A stretch of DNA of 64,000 nt from Amycolatopsis sp. 195334CR. GTDB taxonomy: Bacteria; Actinomycetota; Actinomycetes; Mycobacteriales; Pseudonocardiaceae. The stretch lies in assembly GCF_017309385.1 (NCBI RefSeq), contig NZ_JAFJMJ010000001.1:992001-1056000 (forward strand), in the 5' to 3' direction. The notes beneath the pieces are model-generated. The model was not told the DNA's origin. It did not search any database and saw nothing but the letters and a program-made list of their open reading frames with translations. Below, in pieces: positions 53,822-64,000 of the stretch (positions are counted from its first letter, which is position 1; every line of letters starts with the position of its first letter). A program made the position numbers and the translations under genes.

Positions 53822-55165
53822 TCAGAGCACAGGGAGCAGGGTTCGGAGCTCGTACGGCGTGACCGCGCTCCGGTAGTTGTCCCACTCGACGCGCTTGTTC
53901 CGGAGGAAGAAGTCGTAGACGTGCTCCCCGAGCGCCTCGGGCAGCAGCTCCGAACGCTCCATCTCGGACAGCGCCTCGCCCAGGTTCTGCGGCAGGTTCT
54001 TGTAGCCGGCCGCGCGGCGCTCGGCGTCGGACAGCGACCAGATGTTGTCCTCGGCGGGTGCGGGCAGCTCGTAGCCCTCGGCGATGCCCTTCAGCCCGGC
54101 GGCCAGGATCACCGAGTAGGCCAGGTACGGGTTGCACGCCGAGTCCAGCGTGCGGATCTCCACCCGGCGCGAGGACGCCTTGCCCGGCGAGTACATCGGC
54201 ACGCGCACCAGCGCGGACCGGTTCGACCGGCCCCACGAGACCGTCGTCGGCGCCTCTCCCCCGCTGATCAGGCGCTTGTACGAGTTCACCCACTGGTTGG
54301 TCACCGCGGAGATCTCACGCGCGTGGTGCAGCACGCCCGCGACGAAGGCCTTGCCGGTGTCCGACAGCTCGTGCGGGTCCTCCGGGTCGTAGAAGGCGTT
54401 GCGATCGCCTTCGAACAGGCTCACGTGCGTGTGCATGCCCGAGCCCGGCTGGCTGGTGAACGGCTTCGGCATGAAGGTGGCCCGCACCCCCTGGGTCAGC
54501 GCCACCTCCTTGACCACGTACCGGAAGGTCATCACGTTGTCGGCCATGGTCAGCGCGTCGGCGTAGCGGAGGTCGATCTCCTGCTGGCCGGGCGCGCCCT
54601 CGTGATGGCTGAACTCCACCGAGATGCCCATCGCCTCGAGCGTCTCGATGGCGTGGCGCCGGAAGTGCGTCGCGGTGGCGTGGCTGGCCTGGTCGAAGTA
54701 CCCGCCGTTGTCCGCGGGCTCCGGCTCGGTGCCGTCCTCCGGCAGGTTCGAGAGCAGGAAGAACTCGATCTCGGGGTGCACGTAGCAGGTGAACCCGGCC
54801 TCGCCCGCCTTCGACAGCTGGCGGCGCAGCACGTGCCGGGGGTCGGCCCACGACGGCGAACCGTCCGGCATCGCGATGTCGCAGAACATCCGGGCCGAGT
54901 ACGGCGCGCCCTCGGGCGTTTCCCACGGCAGCACCTGGAAGGTGGCCGGGTCGGGCTTGGCGACCATGTCCGACTCGTAGACCCGCGCGAACCCCTCGAT
55001 CGCGGACCCGTCGAAGCCGATCCCCTCGCTGAACGCCCCCTCCAGCTCGGCGGGCGCGACCGCCACCGACTTGAGGAACCCGAGCACGTCGGTGAACCAG
55101 AGCCGCACGAAACGGATGTCCCGTTCTTCAAGCGTGCGCAGCACGAACTCCTGCTGGCGATCCAT
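53822..55165 (-). CDS. glnA2: Glutamine synthetase GlnA2 (type I, non-adenylylated form)
   Basis: Second glutamine synthetase-like protein, 447 residues. Core motifs: FVRLWFTDVLGFLKSV, FDGSAIEGFARVYESDM, the metal site PEIEFFLL, SHHEGAPGQQEID, KPFTSQPGSGMHTHVSLF and GRSNRSALVRVP. The adenylylation tyrosine of GlnA1 is missing: the aligned region reads EDNIWSLSDAERRAAG. GlnE should therefore not control it. In Mycobacterium tuberculosis the order glnA1, glnE, glnA2 is similar. Homologues in Streptomyces have also been reported as polyamine-related enzymes, so the true substrate is open. Confidence 0.93.
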   Translation of the reverse strand: MDRQQEFVLRTLEERDIRFVRLWFTDVLGFLKSVAVAPAELEGAFSEGIGFDGSAIEGFARVYESDMVAKPDPATFQVLPWETPEGAPYSARMFCDIAMPDGSPSWADPRHVLRRQLSKAGEAGFTCYVHPEIEFFLLSNLPEDGTEPEPADNGGYFDQASHATATHFRRHAIETLEAMGISVEFSHHEGAPGQQEIDLRYADALTMADNVMTFRYVVKEVALTQGVRATFMPKPFTSQPGSGMHTHVSLFEGDRNAFYDPEDPHELSDTGKAFVAGVLHHAREISAVTNQWVNSYKRLISGGEAPTTVSWGRSNRSALVRVPMYSPGKASSRRVEIRTLDSACNPYLAYSVILAAGLKGIAEGYELPAPAEDNIWSLSDAERRAAGYKNLPQNLGEALSEMERSELLPEALGEHVYDFFLRNKRVEWDNYRSAVTPYELRTLLPVL

Positions 55166-55201
55166 GGCCGCACCCTAAACGGATCGTGTTAACGGCGTGT
55201 T

Positions 55202-56473
55202 TCAGGGCACCCGGAGGCGTGGCACGGCGATCGACATCACGGCGGCGAGCACGCACAGCCCGCCGGCGACCAGCCACGCCAGGTCGTAGCTGCCCTGCAG
55301 ATCACGGGTCAGCCCGGCGCCGAACGCCGCCAGCGCGGCCCCGACCTGGTGCGACGCGAACACCCAGCCGAACGCGATGGGCGCGGCGTCGCCGAACTTC
55401 TCGCGGCACAGCGCCACGGTCGGCGGCACGGTGGCGATCCAGTCGAGCCCGTAGAAGATGATGAACACCCACATGCTCGGCTCCACGCCCGGCGCGAACA
55501 GCGAGGGCAGGATCATCAGCGACAGCCCGCGCAGCGTGTAGTACGCGCCGAGCAGGATCCGCGGATTCACCCGATCGGTGAGCCAGCCGGACAGGATCGT
55601 GCCCGCCACGTCGAAGATGCCGACCAGGGCGAGCAGCGAGGCCGCCGTGGTGTGCGGCATGCCGTGGTCGTGCGCGGCGGTGACGAAGTGCGTGCCGACC
55701 AGGCCGTTGGTGGACGCCCCGCAGATCGCGAACCCGCCCGCGAGCAGCCAGAACGTCCTCGTCCGCGCGGCGTCGCGCAGGGTGCGCAGGGCACGGGCCG
55801 CGCTGCTGCCGGTGACCGGCGCGGCGGAGACCTCGGGTTCGCCGCCGTAGGCCGTGGTGCCGACGTCGGTGGGGTGGTCGTGCAGGAACAACACCACCAG
55901 CGGGACCACCGCGAGCGCGGCCAGCGCGACCACGATGGACGCGGTGCGCCAGCCGTATTCGGTGGCGAGCGCGGCCACCAGCGGGAGGAAGATCAGCTGG
56001 CCGGTGGCGCCCGCCGCGGTCAGGATGCCGCTGACCAGGCCGCGGCGGTGCACGAACCACCGGCCGGTGACGGTGGCCACGAAGGCCATCGACATCGAGC
56101 CGGTGCCGACGCCGACCAGCACGCCCCAGAGCAGCTGCAGCTGCCAGGACGCGGTCATGAAGACGGTGAGCCCGCTGCCGAGGGCGACCAGGGTGAGCGC
56201 CCAGGCGACCACGCGGCGCATGCCGAGCCGGTCCATCAGCGCGGCGGCGAACGGGGAGATCAGCCCGAACAGCACGAGGTTGATCGAGACGGCCGCGCCG
56301 ATCGTGCCGCGCGCCCAGCCGAACTCGGCGTGCAGCGGGTCGATCAGCACGCTCGGCACGGACCGGAAACCCGCCGCGCCGATCAGGGTCACGAACGCGA
56401 CGGCCGCCACCACCCAGGCGCGGTGCAGCCGGTGGGTGCGCTGTTGGAGTTGAGTCACGCCGATCAGTTTCAT
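55202..56473 (-). CDS. Major facilitator superfamily transporter
   Basis: Membrane protein of 423 residues with 12 predicted helices in two six-helix halves. The MFS loop motif between helices 2 and 3 is ALMDRLGMRRVVAWA, with its counterpart GWLTDRVNPRILLGAYY in the second half, and a hydrophilic central loop about residues 200-225. The pattern is close to oxalate/formate or monocarboxylate-type MFS members. Substrate unknown. ATG at 56473. Divergent from a GlxA-like regulator that probably controls it. Confidence 0.92.
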   Translation of the reverse strand: MKLIGVTQLQQRTHRLHRAWVVAAVAFVTLIGAAGFRSVPSVLIDPLHAEFGWARGTIGAAVSINLVLFGLISPFAAALMDRLGMRRVVAWALTLVALGSGLTVFMTASWQLQLLWGVLVGVGTGSMSMAFVATVTGRWFVHRRGLVSGILTAAGATGQLIFLPLVAALATEYGWRTASIVVALAALAVVPLVVLFLHDHPTDVGTTAYGGEPEVSAAPVTGSSAARALRTLRDAARTRTFWLLAGGFAICGASTNGLVGTHFVTAAHDHGMPHTTAASLLALVGIFDVAGTILSGWLTDRVNPRILLGAYYTLRGLSLMILPSLFAPGVEPSMWVFIIFYGLDWIATVPPTVALCREKFGDAAPIAFGWVFASHQVGAALAAFGAGLTRDLQGSYDLAWLVAGGLCVLAAVMSIAVPRLRVP

Positions 56474-56529
56474 GAAGTTTCGTTGCGCTAACTAGTGGCC
56501 GGAGCGCCAATATGTGAAAGAATCCGGCC

Positions 56530-57492
56530 ATGGCCGGACCGCACCGCGTGGCCGTGCTCGCCATCGACGAGGTGGTCGGGTACGACATGCAGATCCCCAC
56601 CCAGTTGTTCAAGACCGCCGCGCGTGGCGGGAAACCGCTCTACGACGTGCGCCTCTGCGGGATCGACGACCAGCCGGTGCGGGTCAGCGCCGGGTACACC
56701 GCGGTGCTCGACCACGGCCCGGAGGTGCTGGCCGAAGCGGACACGGTGATCATCCCGGGCACGAAGGTGCGCGGGCCCCGGCGCGAGGGCACGCTGCCGG
56801 ACGACATCGCCGCGGCGCTCGCGCTGATCCGGCCGGGCACGCGGATCATGTCCATCTGCACCGGCGCGTTCGTGCTCGGCGCGGCCGGGCTGCTCGACGG
56901 CAGGCGGGCCACCACGCACTGGGCCTACGCGGACGAACTGCGCCAGCTGTACCCCGAGATCGACGTGGACGAGGACGTGCTCTTCGTCGACGACGGCGAC
57001 GTGCTGACCTCGGCCGGGCTCGCCGCCGGGGTCGACCTGTGCCTGCACGTGCTGCGCGCGGACCACGGCAGCGAGGTGGCCAACACCGCGGCGCGCTACT
57101 GCGTGGTGCCGCCGTTCCGCGAGGGCGGGCAGTCCCAGTTCATCGAACGCCCGGTGACCGACGAAGGCGCCGGCAGCACGGCCGCGACCAGGGCGTGGGC
57201 GCTCGGACGGCTCGGCGAACCGCTGGACCTGGCGGCGCTGGCCGAGCACGCGCGGATGAGCGTGCGGACGTTCAGCAGGCGGTTCCGCGCGGAAACCGGG
57301 CTGTCGCCGCGGGCGTGGCTGATCCAGGAGCGGGTCAAGCACGCCCGGCACCTGCTGGAGACCACCGCGCTGCCGATCGACCGCGTGGCGCAGGAATCCG
57401 GCCTCGGCACCTCGGCCTCGCTCCGGCAACACCTCAACGCCGCCATCGGGGTGGCCCCGCTGACCTACCGGCGAACCTTCGCGCGCGGGTGA
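56530..57492 (+). CDS. GlxA-family AraC-type regulator (DJ-1/PfpI domain)
   Basis: Protein of 320 residues. The N-terminal DJ-1/PfpI domain (HRVAVLAIDEVVGYDMQIPTQLFKTA; nucleophile-elbow Cys in SICTGAFVLGAAGLLDGRRATTHW) is followed by a C-terminal AraC double HTH (LAEHARMSVRTFSRRFRAETGLSPRAWLIQERVKHARHLLE..IDRVAQESGLG). Such regulators usually control a divergent gene, here the MFS transporter. The 56-base gap has no clear operator beyond a GGCCGGAGCGCC element. Confidence 0.93.
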   Translation: MAGPHRVAVLAIDEVVGYDMQIPTQLFKTAARGGKPLYDVRLCGIDDQPVRVSAGYTAVLDHGPEVLAEADTVIIPGTKVRGPRREGTLPDDIAAALALIRPGTRIMSICTGAFVLGAAGLLDGRRATTHWAYADELRQLYPEIDVDEDVLFVDDGDVLTSAGLAAGVDLCLHVLRADHGSEVANTAARYCVVPPFREGGQSQFIERPVTDEGAGSTAATRAWALGRLGEPLDLAALAEHARMSVRTFSRRFRAETGLSPRAWLIQERVKHARHLLETTALPIDRVAQESGLGTSASLRQHLNAAIGVAPLTYRRTFARG

Positions 57493-57511
57493 AACGGCTA
57501 ACGTGGGCAGC

Positions 57512-58207
57512 ATGTTCTCGCGCCGCCTGCTCGGGCTGCTGATGGTGACCGGCCTGCTCGGCGGGTGCGCCGCTTCCCCGGACGCCAGCGGTCCGCTGCC
57601 CGACGGCACCGGGCTGGTCCGTGAAGCCGCCGCCGCGCTGGGCGAGCTGGAAACGGTGCACTTCAAGTTCGGCATCAGCGGCATCCTCGACGGCCTCGAG
57701 GTGCTCGACGTGGAGGGCGACGCGAGCCGGGCGGGCGGACCGCACGGCTCGGCGACCGGGCGCGCCGCGGTCCCGGAGGCGAACGACCGCGTCGACTACC
57801 GGTTCCAGCTCAGCGGTGACGCGCTCACGTTGACCGACGCGGAGGGCGCGACCCGCACCGCCGCGGTGCCGTCGTTCACCCCGGCGACGCTGCTCGACGC
57901 CTCGCGCGGCCTGCCGCACCTGCTCACCGGCGCGACCGCGTTGCGCACCGAGACCAAGGAGAAGCTGGCCGAGGTGGAGACCTACCGCATCGACGGCCAG
58001 GTGCCGCGGGCGGTGATCAGCGCCGTGGTGCCGTCGATCCAGTCCGATGTGGACGTGAAGTTCTGGGTGGAGCGGGCGGCCACGAGGAACCTGGCGCGGG
58101 TGTGGCTGCAGGTGCCGCCGCGGCAGGCGAACGAGGGCGCGGTCATGCTGGAGCTCGCGCTCACGGCTCCTGGCAGCGGGTGTTCGCCGGCGGCAGGGTG
58201 CCGCTGA
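57512..58207 (+). CDS. LppX/LprG-like lipoprotein
   Basis: Lipoprotein of 231 residues. Signal peptide MFSRRLLGLLMVTGLLGGC with lipobox cysteine at 19. The mature part (LVREAAAALGELETVHFKFGISG, DVEGDASRAG, LLDASRGLPHLLTGAT, YRIDGQVP, VWLQV) follows the LppX/LprAFG fold, which carries hydrophobic lipids across the envelope in mycobacteria. ATG at 57512 chosen; a GTG three codons upstream is possible. The last 47 bases overlap the convergent peptidase gene. The ligand is unknown. Confidence 0.88.
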   Translation: MFSRRLLGLLMVTGLLGGCAASPDASGPLPDGTGLVREAAAALGELETVHFKFGISGILDGLEVLDVEGDASRAGGPHGSATGRAAVPEANDRVDYRFQLSGDALTLTDAEGATRTAAVPSFTPATLLDASRGLPHLLTGATALRTETKEKLAEVETYRIDGQVPRAVISAVVPSIQSDVDVKFWVERAATRNLARVWLQVPPRQANEGAVMLELALTAPGSGCSPAAGCR

Positions 58208-59756
58208 TCAGGTAGTCCGTCCCGGCGTCGTCGACGCAGGGGATGCCCTGGAGGAACACCGTGTGCTGGGTTCCTTCGAACGACAGCAGCGAGCCCTTCA
58301 TCGCCTTCGCCAGGTTGACCCCCGCCTCGTACGGCGTCGCCGGGTCGTTCGTGGTGGAGATGACCAGCACCGGCGGCACGCCGTCGACCTTGGGGGTGTG
58401 CGGTTCCGAAGTGTTCGGCACCGGCCAGAAGGCGCAGGTGTCCAACGCCGCGCCGTCCGGTTTTCCGTCGTCGAGGAAGGGCGCGGCCTCGTTGCCCTTC
58501 TTGAGGAACTCGGCGATCCGGTTCTTGTCGGTGATCTTCGGGTTGTCCACGCAGTTGATCGCGGTGAACGCGTCCTGGATGGCGCCGTAGGTCCCGTCCG
58601 CGCCGCGCTCGTTGTACTGGTCGGCGAGCTTCATCAGGGCGTCGCCGCGCTGCTGCTTCAACTCCGCCAGGCCCGTGTTGAGCTGCTTCCACAACTGCTG
58701 CGAGTACATCGCCTGGATGGCCGCCGTCCCGGCGTCCTCGTAGGAGAGCTTGCGCTCGCCGGCCGGCACGGGCTGCTCGATCAGCGGCCGGGTCAGGTCC
58801 TGGAACGCCTTCGTGGCACCGGCCGGATCGCGGCCGAGCGCGCAGTCCGGCTGCCGCGCGCACCAGGTCGCGAACTCACCGAACGCCTTGCCGAAGCCGG
58901 TGACCTGCGCGAGGTTGCCGTCGAGCGAGTCCTGCTCCGGGTCGACCGCGCCGTCGAGCACCATCGCGCGCACCTTGTCCGGGAACGCCTCGGCGTAGGT
59001 GTAACCGATCTGCGTGCCGTAGGAGTAACCGAGGTAGGTCAGCTTCTGGTCGCCGAGCGCGGCCCGCAGCAGGTCGAGGTCCTTGGCCACGTCGCGGGTA
59101 CCGAGGTTGGCGAGCATCGCGTTGCCGTGCTCGGTGCGCTCGGCGCACTTCGCACCGAACTGCCTGGCCTCGTCCTCCTGCTTGGCCACGCCTTCCGGGG
59201 AGCCGTCGGTCTCGGCGTCGTCCGCGCGGTCGGCGTCGCGTTCGGCGTCGGTCAGGCAGCGGATCCTCGGCTCGCTCGCCCCGACCCCGCGCGGGTCGAA
59301 GCCGACGATGTCGAACCGCTTGCCCGCCTCGCCCTTGGCCGCCTGCACGGCGATGCCCGCGGCCGCCACCATGCCGGAGCCGCCCGGCCCGCCCGGGTTG
59401 AGCACGAGCGAGCCGATCCGCTCCCCGGCCGCCTTGTGCCGGAGCACGCCGATGCTGATCTTCTCGCCGCCCGGCTGGGCGTAGTCGAGCGGCACGCTCA
59501 GCCGCGCGCACTCGAGGCCGGGCACGCGGAACGCGGCCCGGCTGTCCTCACCCGTGGCGTACGGCGCGCATTCACCCCAGGTGAGCTTCTGCGCGTAGAA
59601 GGCCGCCATCGGGTCGGGCGGCGGGGTCGGCGTCGGGGGCGCCACCGACTCCACCGCGGTGTGCGGCGGGGGTTTGGGCGGCTCCTCCGCCGAGCACGCG
59701 GCGGTGACCAGGGCAAGCGGCAGCACAACAGCAATGACCGAGCGGAACGGGGGCAC
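58161..59756 (-). CDS. Secreted alpha/beta-hydrolase exopeptidase (TAP/S33), lipoprotein
   Basis: Protein of 531 residues, downstream copy of a tandem pair. Signal peptide with lipobox VTAAC, a Pro/Thr linker, then the S33 tripeptidyl-aminopeptidase-like fold: oxyanion LVLNPGGPGGSG, nucleophile Ser in GYSYGTQIG, Asp in STTNDPATPYE and His in EGTQHTVFLQG. The C-terminal TAP-like domain is present. Expected to cleave short peptides outside the cell. Cysteines in CLTDAER and ALGRD-flanking WCARQPDC suggest disulfides. Paralogue of the adjacent upstream gene. Confidence 0.93.
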   Translation of the reverse strand: MPPFRSVIAVVLPLALVTAACSAEEPPKPPPHTAVESVAPPTPTPPPDPMAAFYAQKLTWGECAPYATGEDSRAAFRVPGLECARLSVPLDYAQPGGEKISIGVLRHKAAGERIGSLVLNPGGPGGSGMVAAAGIAVQAAKGEAGKRFDIVGFDPRGVGASEPRIRCLTDAERDADRADDAETDGSPEGVAKQEDEARQFGAKCAERTEHGNAMLANLGTRDVAKDLDLLRAALGDQKLTYLGYSYGTQIGYTYAEAFPDKVRAMVLDGAVDPEQDSLDGNLAQVTGFGKAFGEFATWCARQPDCALGRDPAGATKAFQDLTRPLIEQPVPAGERKLSYEDAGTAAIQAMYSQQLWKQLNTGLAELKQQRGDALMKLADQYNERGADGTYGAIQDAFTAINCVDNPKITDKNRIAEFLKKGNEAAPFLDDGKPDGAALDTCAFWPVPNTSEPHTPKVDGVPPVLVISTTNDPATPYEAGVNLAKAMKGSLLSFEGTQHTVFLQGIPCVDDAGTDYLISGTLPPANTRCQEP

Positions 59757-59837
59757 GCCGAGATCGTGCCACCGAACCCCGGACCCCCGCAGCGCGCGAA
59801 ATCACCCGGCAGAGTGCCAACGCCGAGGTAGATCGAT

Positions 59838-61439
59838 TCACTTGCCGGAGCAGCGCGTTCCCTCGGCGGGCAGGGTGCCGTCGGTCAGGTAGCCCGCGCC
59901 CGCGTCGTCGACGCACGCGACACCCTGCAGGAAGACGGTGTGCTGGGTGCCCTCGTAGGTCAGCAGCGAGCCCTTCATCGCCTTCGCCAGGTTGACCCCC
60001 GCCTCGTACGGCGTCGCCGGGTCGTTCGTGGTCGAGATCACCAGCACCGGGGGCACGCCCTCCACCTTCGGCGGGTGCGGTTCGGAGGTGTTCGGCGACG
60101 GCCAGAAGGCACACGAATCGAGGGCGGCGCCGTCCGGGAGCCCGTCGTCGAGGAACGGCGCGACCTGCATGTACCGCTGCTGCGCTTCGAGGATCTTCGC
60201 CTTGTCCGTGACCCGCGGGTCGTCCACGCAGCGGATCGCGGTGAACGCGTCCTGCGTGGTCGAGTACCGGCCGTCGGAGCCGCGCTCGTTGTAGGTGTCG
60301 GCGAGCTTCATCAGCGTGCCGCCGTTGCCGCTCTTCAACGCGTTGAGCCCGCTGTTCAGCGTGTCCCACAACTGCTGGGTGTAGAGCGCCTGCACGGTCC
60401 CGGTGGTCGCGTCCTCATAGGAGAGGAGACGGCCGTCGCCGACCGAGGCCTTGATGTCGATCAACGGCCGGGTCAGGTCCTGGTACGCCTTCGTCGCGCC
60501 CGCCGGGTCGCGGCCCAGTGCGCAGTCCTGCTCGGCGACGCACCACTTGACGAACTCGTCGAACGCCTTGCCGAAGCCCTCGCCCTGCGCGACCAGCGAT
60601 TCGACCGAATCCTGCTCGGGGTCCAGCGCGCCGTCGAGCACCATCGCGCGCACGTTCTGCGGGAACGTCTCCGCGTAGGTCGAGCCGATGCGCGTGCCGT
60701 ACGAATAACCGACGTAGGAGAGCTTCGCGTCGCCGAGCGCCGACTTGAGCACGTCCATGTCCTTGACGACGTCCCTGGTGCCGACGTTCGCGAGCATCGC
60801 GGCGTGGTGGTCGGTGCGCTCGGCGCAGCGGTCGGCGAAGGCCTTGCTCTCCGCTTCCTGCTTGCTCACGCCTTCCGGTGAACCGTCGGTCTCGACATCG
60901 TCGGCGCGCTCGGCGTCGCGTTCGTCGTCGGTCAGGCAGCGCACCTGTGGTTCGCTCGCGCCGACCCCGCGCGGGTCGAAGCCCACCAGGTCGAATCGGG
61001 CGGTCAGCTCGGGCGAGGCCTCGGCCATGCCGGCCACCGCGGCCATGCCGGAGGCACCCGGGCCGCCGGGGTTGAACAGCAGCGAGCCGATCCGCTCGCC
61101 ACTGCCGTCCGACCGGTGCCGGAGCACGCCGATGGTGATCGTCTCGGCGTCGGGCTTGGCGTAGTCGAGCGGCACGGTCAGCCGCGCGCATTCGGCACCC
61201 TTCACCCCAAAGGCCGTCTTGGTGCTCGACGTTGTCGCGTAGGGTGCACACTCGCCCCAGCTCAGGGGCTGCGCGTAGAACTTTTCGAGACCGGCGGGAA
61301 CCGGACCCGCCGGTCCTTTCGTTTCGGTGGTCGGCCGGGGCGGTTCCGCCTCGGTGGAACACGCGGCCATGACGACCGGTAGCGACGTTAGGACGAGGAC
61401 AAGGCCCAGCCTGGACCGGTAGCGTTCGAGTCGGCGCAC
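59838..61439 (-). CDS. Secreted alpha/beta-hydrolase exopeptidase (TAP/S33), tandem paralogue
   Basis: Protein of 533 residues, same family and domain order as the downstream gene: lipobox VVMAAC, LLFNPGGPGASG, nucleophile Ser in GYSYGTRIG, Asp in STTNDPATPYE and His in EGTQHTVFLQG. Long blocks are identical between the two, for example NDPATPYEAGVNLAKAMKGS, so they are recent tandem duplicates separated by 81 bases. GTG at 61439 with a weak ribosome site is the best start that keeps the signal peptide. Divergent from secA2. Confidence 0.92.
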   Translation of the reverse strand: MRRLERYRSRLGLVLVLTSLPVVMAACSTEAEPPRPTTETKGPAGPVPAGLEKFYAQPLSWGECAPYATTSSTKTAFGVKGAECARLTVPLDYAKPDAETITIGVLRHRSDGSGERIGSLLFNPGGPGASGMAAVAGMAEASPELTARFDLVGFDPRGVGASEPQVRCLTDDERDAERADDVETDGSPEGVSKQEAESKAFADRCAERTDHHAAMLANVGTRDVVKDMDVLKSALGDAKLSYVGYSYGTRIGSTYAETFPQNVRAMVLDGALDPEQDSVESLVAQGEGFGKAFDEFVKWCVAEQDCALGRDPAGATKAYQDLTRPLIDIKASVGDGRLLSYEDATTGTVQALYTQQLWDTLNSGLNALKSGNGGTLMKLADTYNERGSDGRYSTTQDAFTAIRCVDDPRVTDKAKILEAQQRYMQVAPFLDDGLPDGAALDSCAFWPSPNTSEPHPPKVEGVPPVLVISTTNDPATPYEAGVNLAKAMKGSLLTYEGTQHTVFLQGVACVDDAGAGYLTDGTLPAEGTRCSGK

Positions 61440-61545
61440 CTCGACGATGGTGCCAGCACCGAAGCGTGGAACTCGGACGCGGTACCGCCGCGTTGGGCAA
61501 GCGAACACCGCCCGCTGGGCGCGAGACGGACAGAGGAGAGCACGG

Positions 61546-63882
<2,337 letters not shown>

Positions 63883-63891
63883 CACACGAGC

Positions 63892-63927
63892 AAAAAGCGG
63901 GGTCCCGGCGCCGGGACCCCGCTTTTT
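63892..63927. terminator. Bidirectional terminator after secA2
   Basis: Perfect 18-base palindrome arms, AAAAAGCGGGGTCCCGGC and its complement with no loop spacing, ending in TTTTTT on the plus strand. Confidence 0.92.
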
Positions 63928-63933
63928 TGTGCC

Positions 63934-64000
63934 TCAGCTGCGGAAGGGACCGGTCACTTCGTAGGTGATGCCGCCCGAGCTGGACCCGCTGGTCCCGCGC
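63934..64000 (-). CDS. C-terminal end of a gene entering from the right
   Basis: Minus-strand reading frame with stop at 63934 and no stop up to the window end. The last residues read GGITYEVTGPFRS after a Ser/Gly-rich run. It converges on the secA2 terminator, which supports a real gene end. Too short to identify. Confidence 0.45.
   Translation of the reverse strand, partial: RGTSGSSSGGITYEVTGPFRS

Overview
The window is high-GC actinobacterial chromosome. It most resembles a Pseudonocardiales genome, probably Amycolatopsis or a close relative. The family assignment rests on recognisable actinobacterial genes (whiB7 with an AT-hook, uvrD2 with an HRDC domain, secA2, glnE between two glnA-type genes, prfB-ftsE-ftsX-smpB, a UPF0182 protein, PPA1309 and DUF4191 proteins), on an actinobacterial tmRNA tag and on an rrn operon without spacer tRNAs. 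The genus is an impression, not a proof. There is no phage, transposon or CRISPR array, and most of the window is core chromosome with a few accessory islands.

Left third (1-20 kb): the end of an ABC exporter operon, then a copper module (csoR, copZ, a secreted His-motif protein, copA) with two CsoR-type operators of identical geometry. Next come an orphan SLOG protein, a glyoxalase-like protein, a decayed AbiEi/AbiEii toxin-antitoxin pair, GC-rich hairpin repeats and the tmRNA gene (tag AKANSQRDYALAA). A duplicated sensor-domain gene precedes a histidine kinase and LuxR-type regulator. A divergent cupin/MarR pair, a membrane acyltransferase and an amidohydrolase lead into smpB-ftsX-ftsE-prfB, all on the minus strand, and a PadR regulator with repeated upstream motifs.

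Middle (20-40 kb): two identical initiator tRNA genes bracket a membrane protein and a WYL regulator. UPF0182, YlbL-like Lon/PDZ protease, DUF2342, YgjP-type peptidase, ThiF-like and AarF/ABC1 genes follow, with four perfect DnaA-box 9-mers at 30.1 and 32.9 kb. The most notable locus is whiB7 (35.1-36.4 kb). It has an AT-rich box against a -35 element, a leader of about 500 nt, a well-initiated 100-codon upstream ORF, a hairpin over that ORF's stop, an intrinsic terminator, whiB7 itself and a translationally coupled small basic gene. This is the architecture expected of a translation-sensing transcription attenuator controlling intrinsic antibiotic resistance. uvrD2 and a DUF4191 protein follow.

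Right third (39.3-64 kb): a 41/47-bp tandem repeat and a perfect hairpin precede an RDD-family gene that diverges from glnA1. The glnA1 upstream region carries a four-half-site GlnR operator. glnE, a PiT phosphate permease, a class I amidotransferase and a GNAT protein follow. Then come a complete minus-strand rrn operon (16S-23S-5S) with a strong promoter, glnA2 (lacking the adenylylation tyrosine), an MFS transporter, a GlxA-like regulator, a LppX/LprG-type lipoprotein, two tandem lipoprotein exopeptidases of the TAP/S33 type, and secA2 with a strong terminator. Nitrogen assimilation (glnA1, glnE, glnA2, GlnR site) and protein quality control (tmRNA, SmpB, PrfB, YlbL-like protease, SecA2) are the recurring themes.
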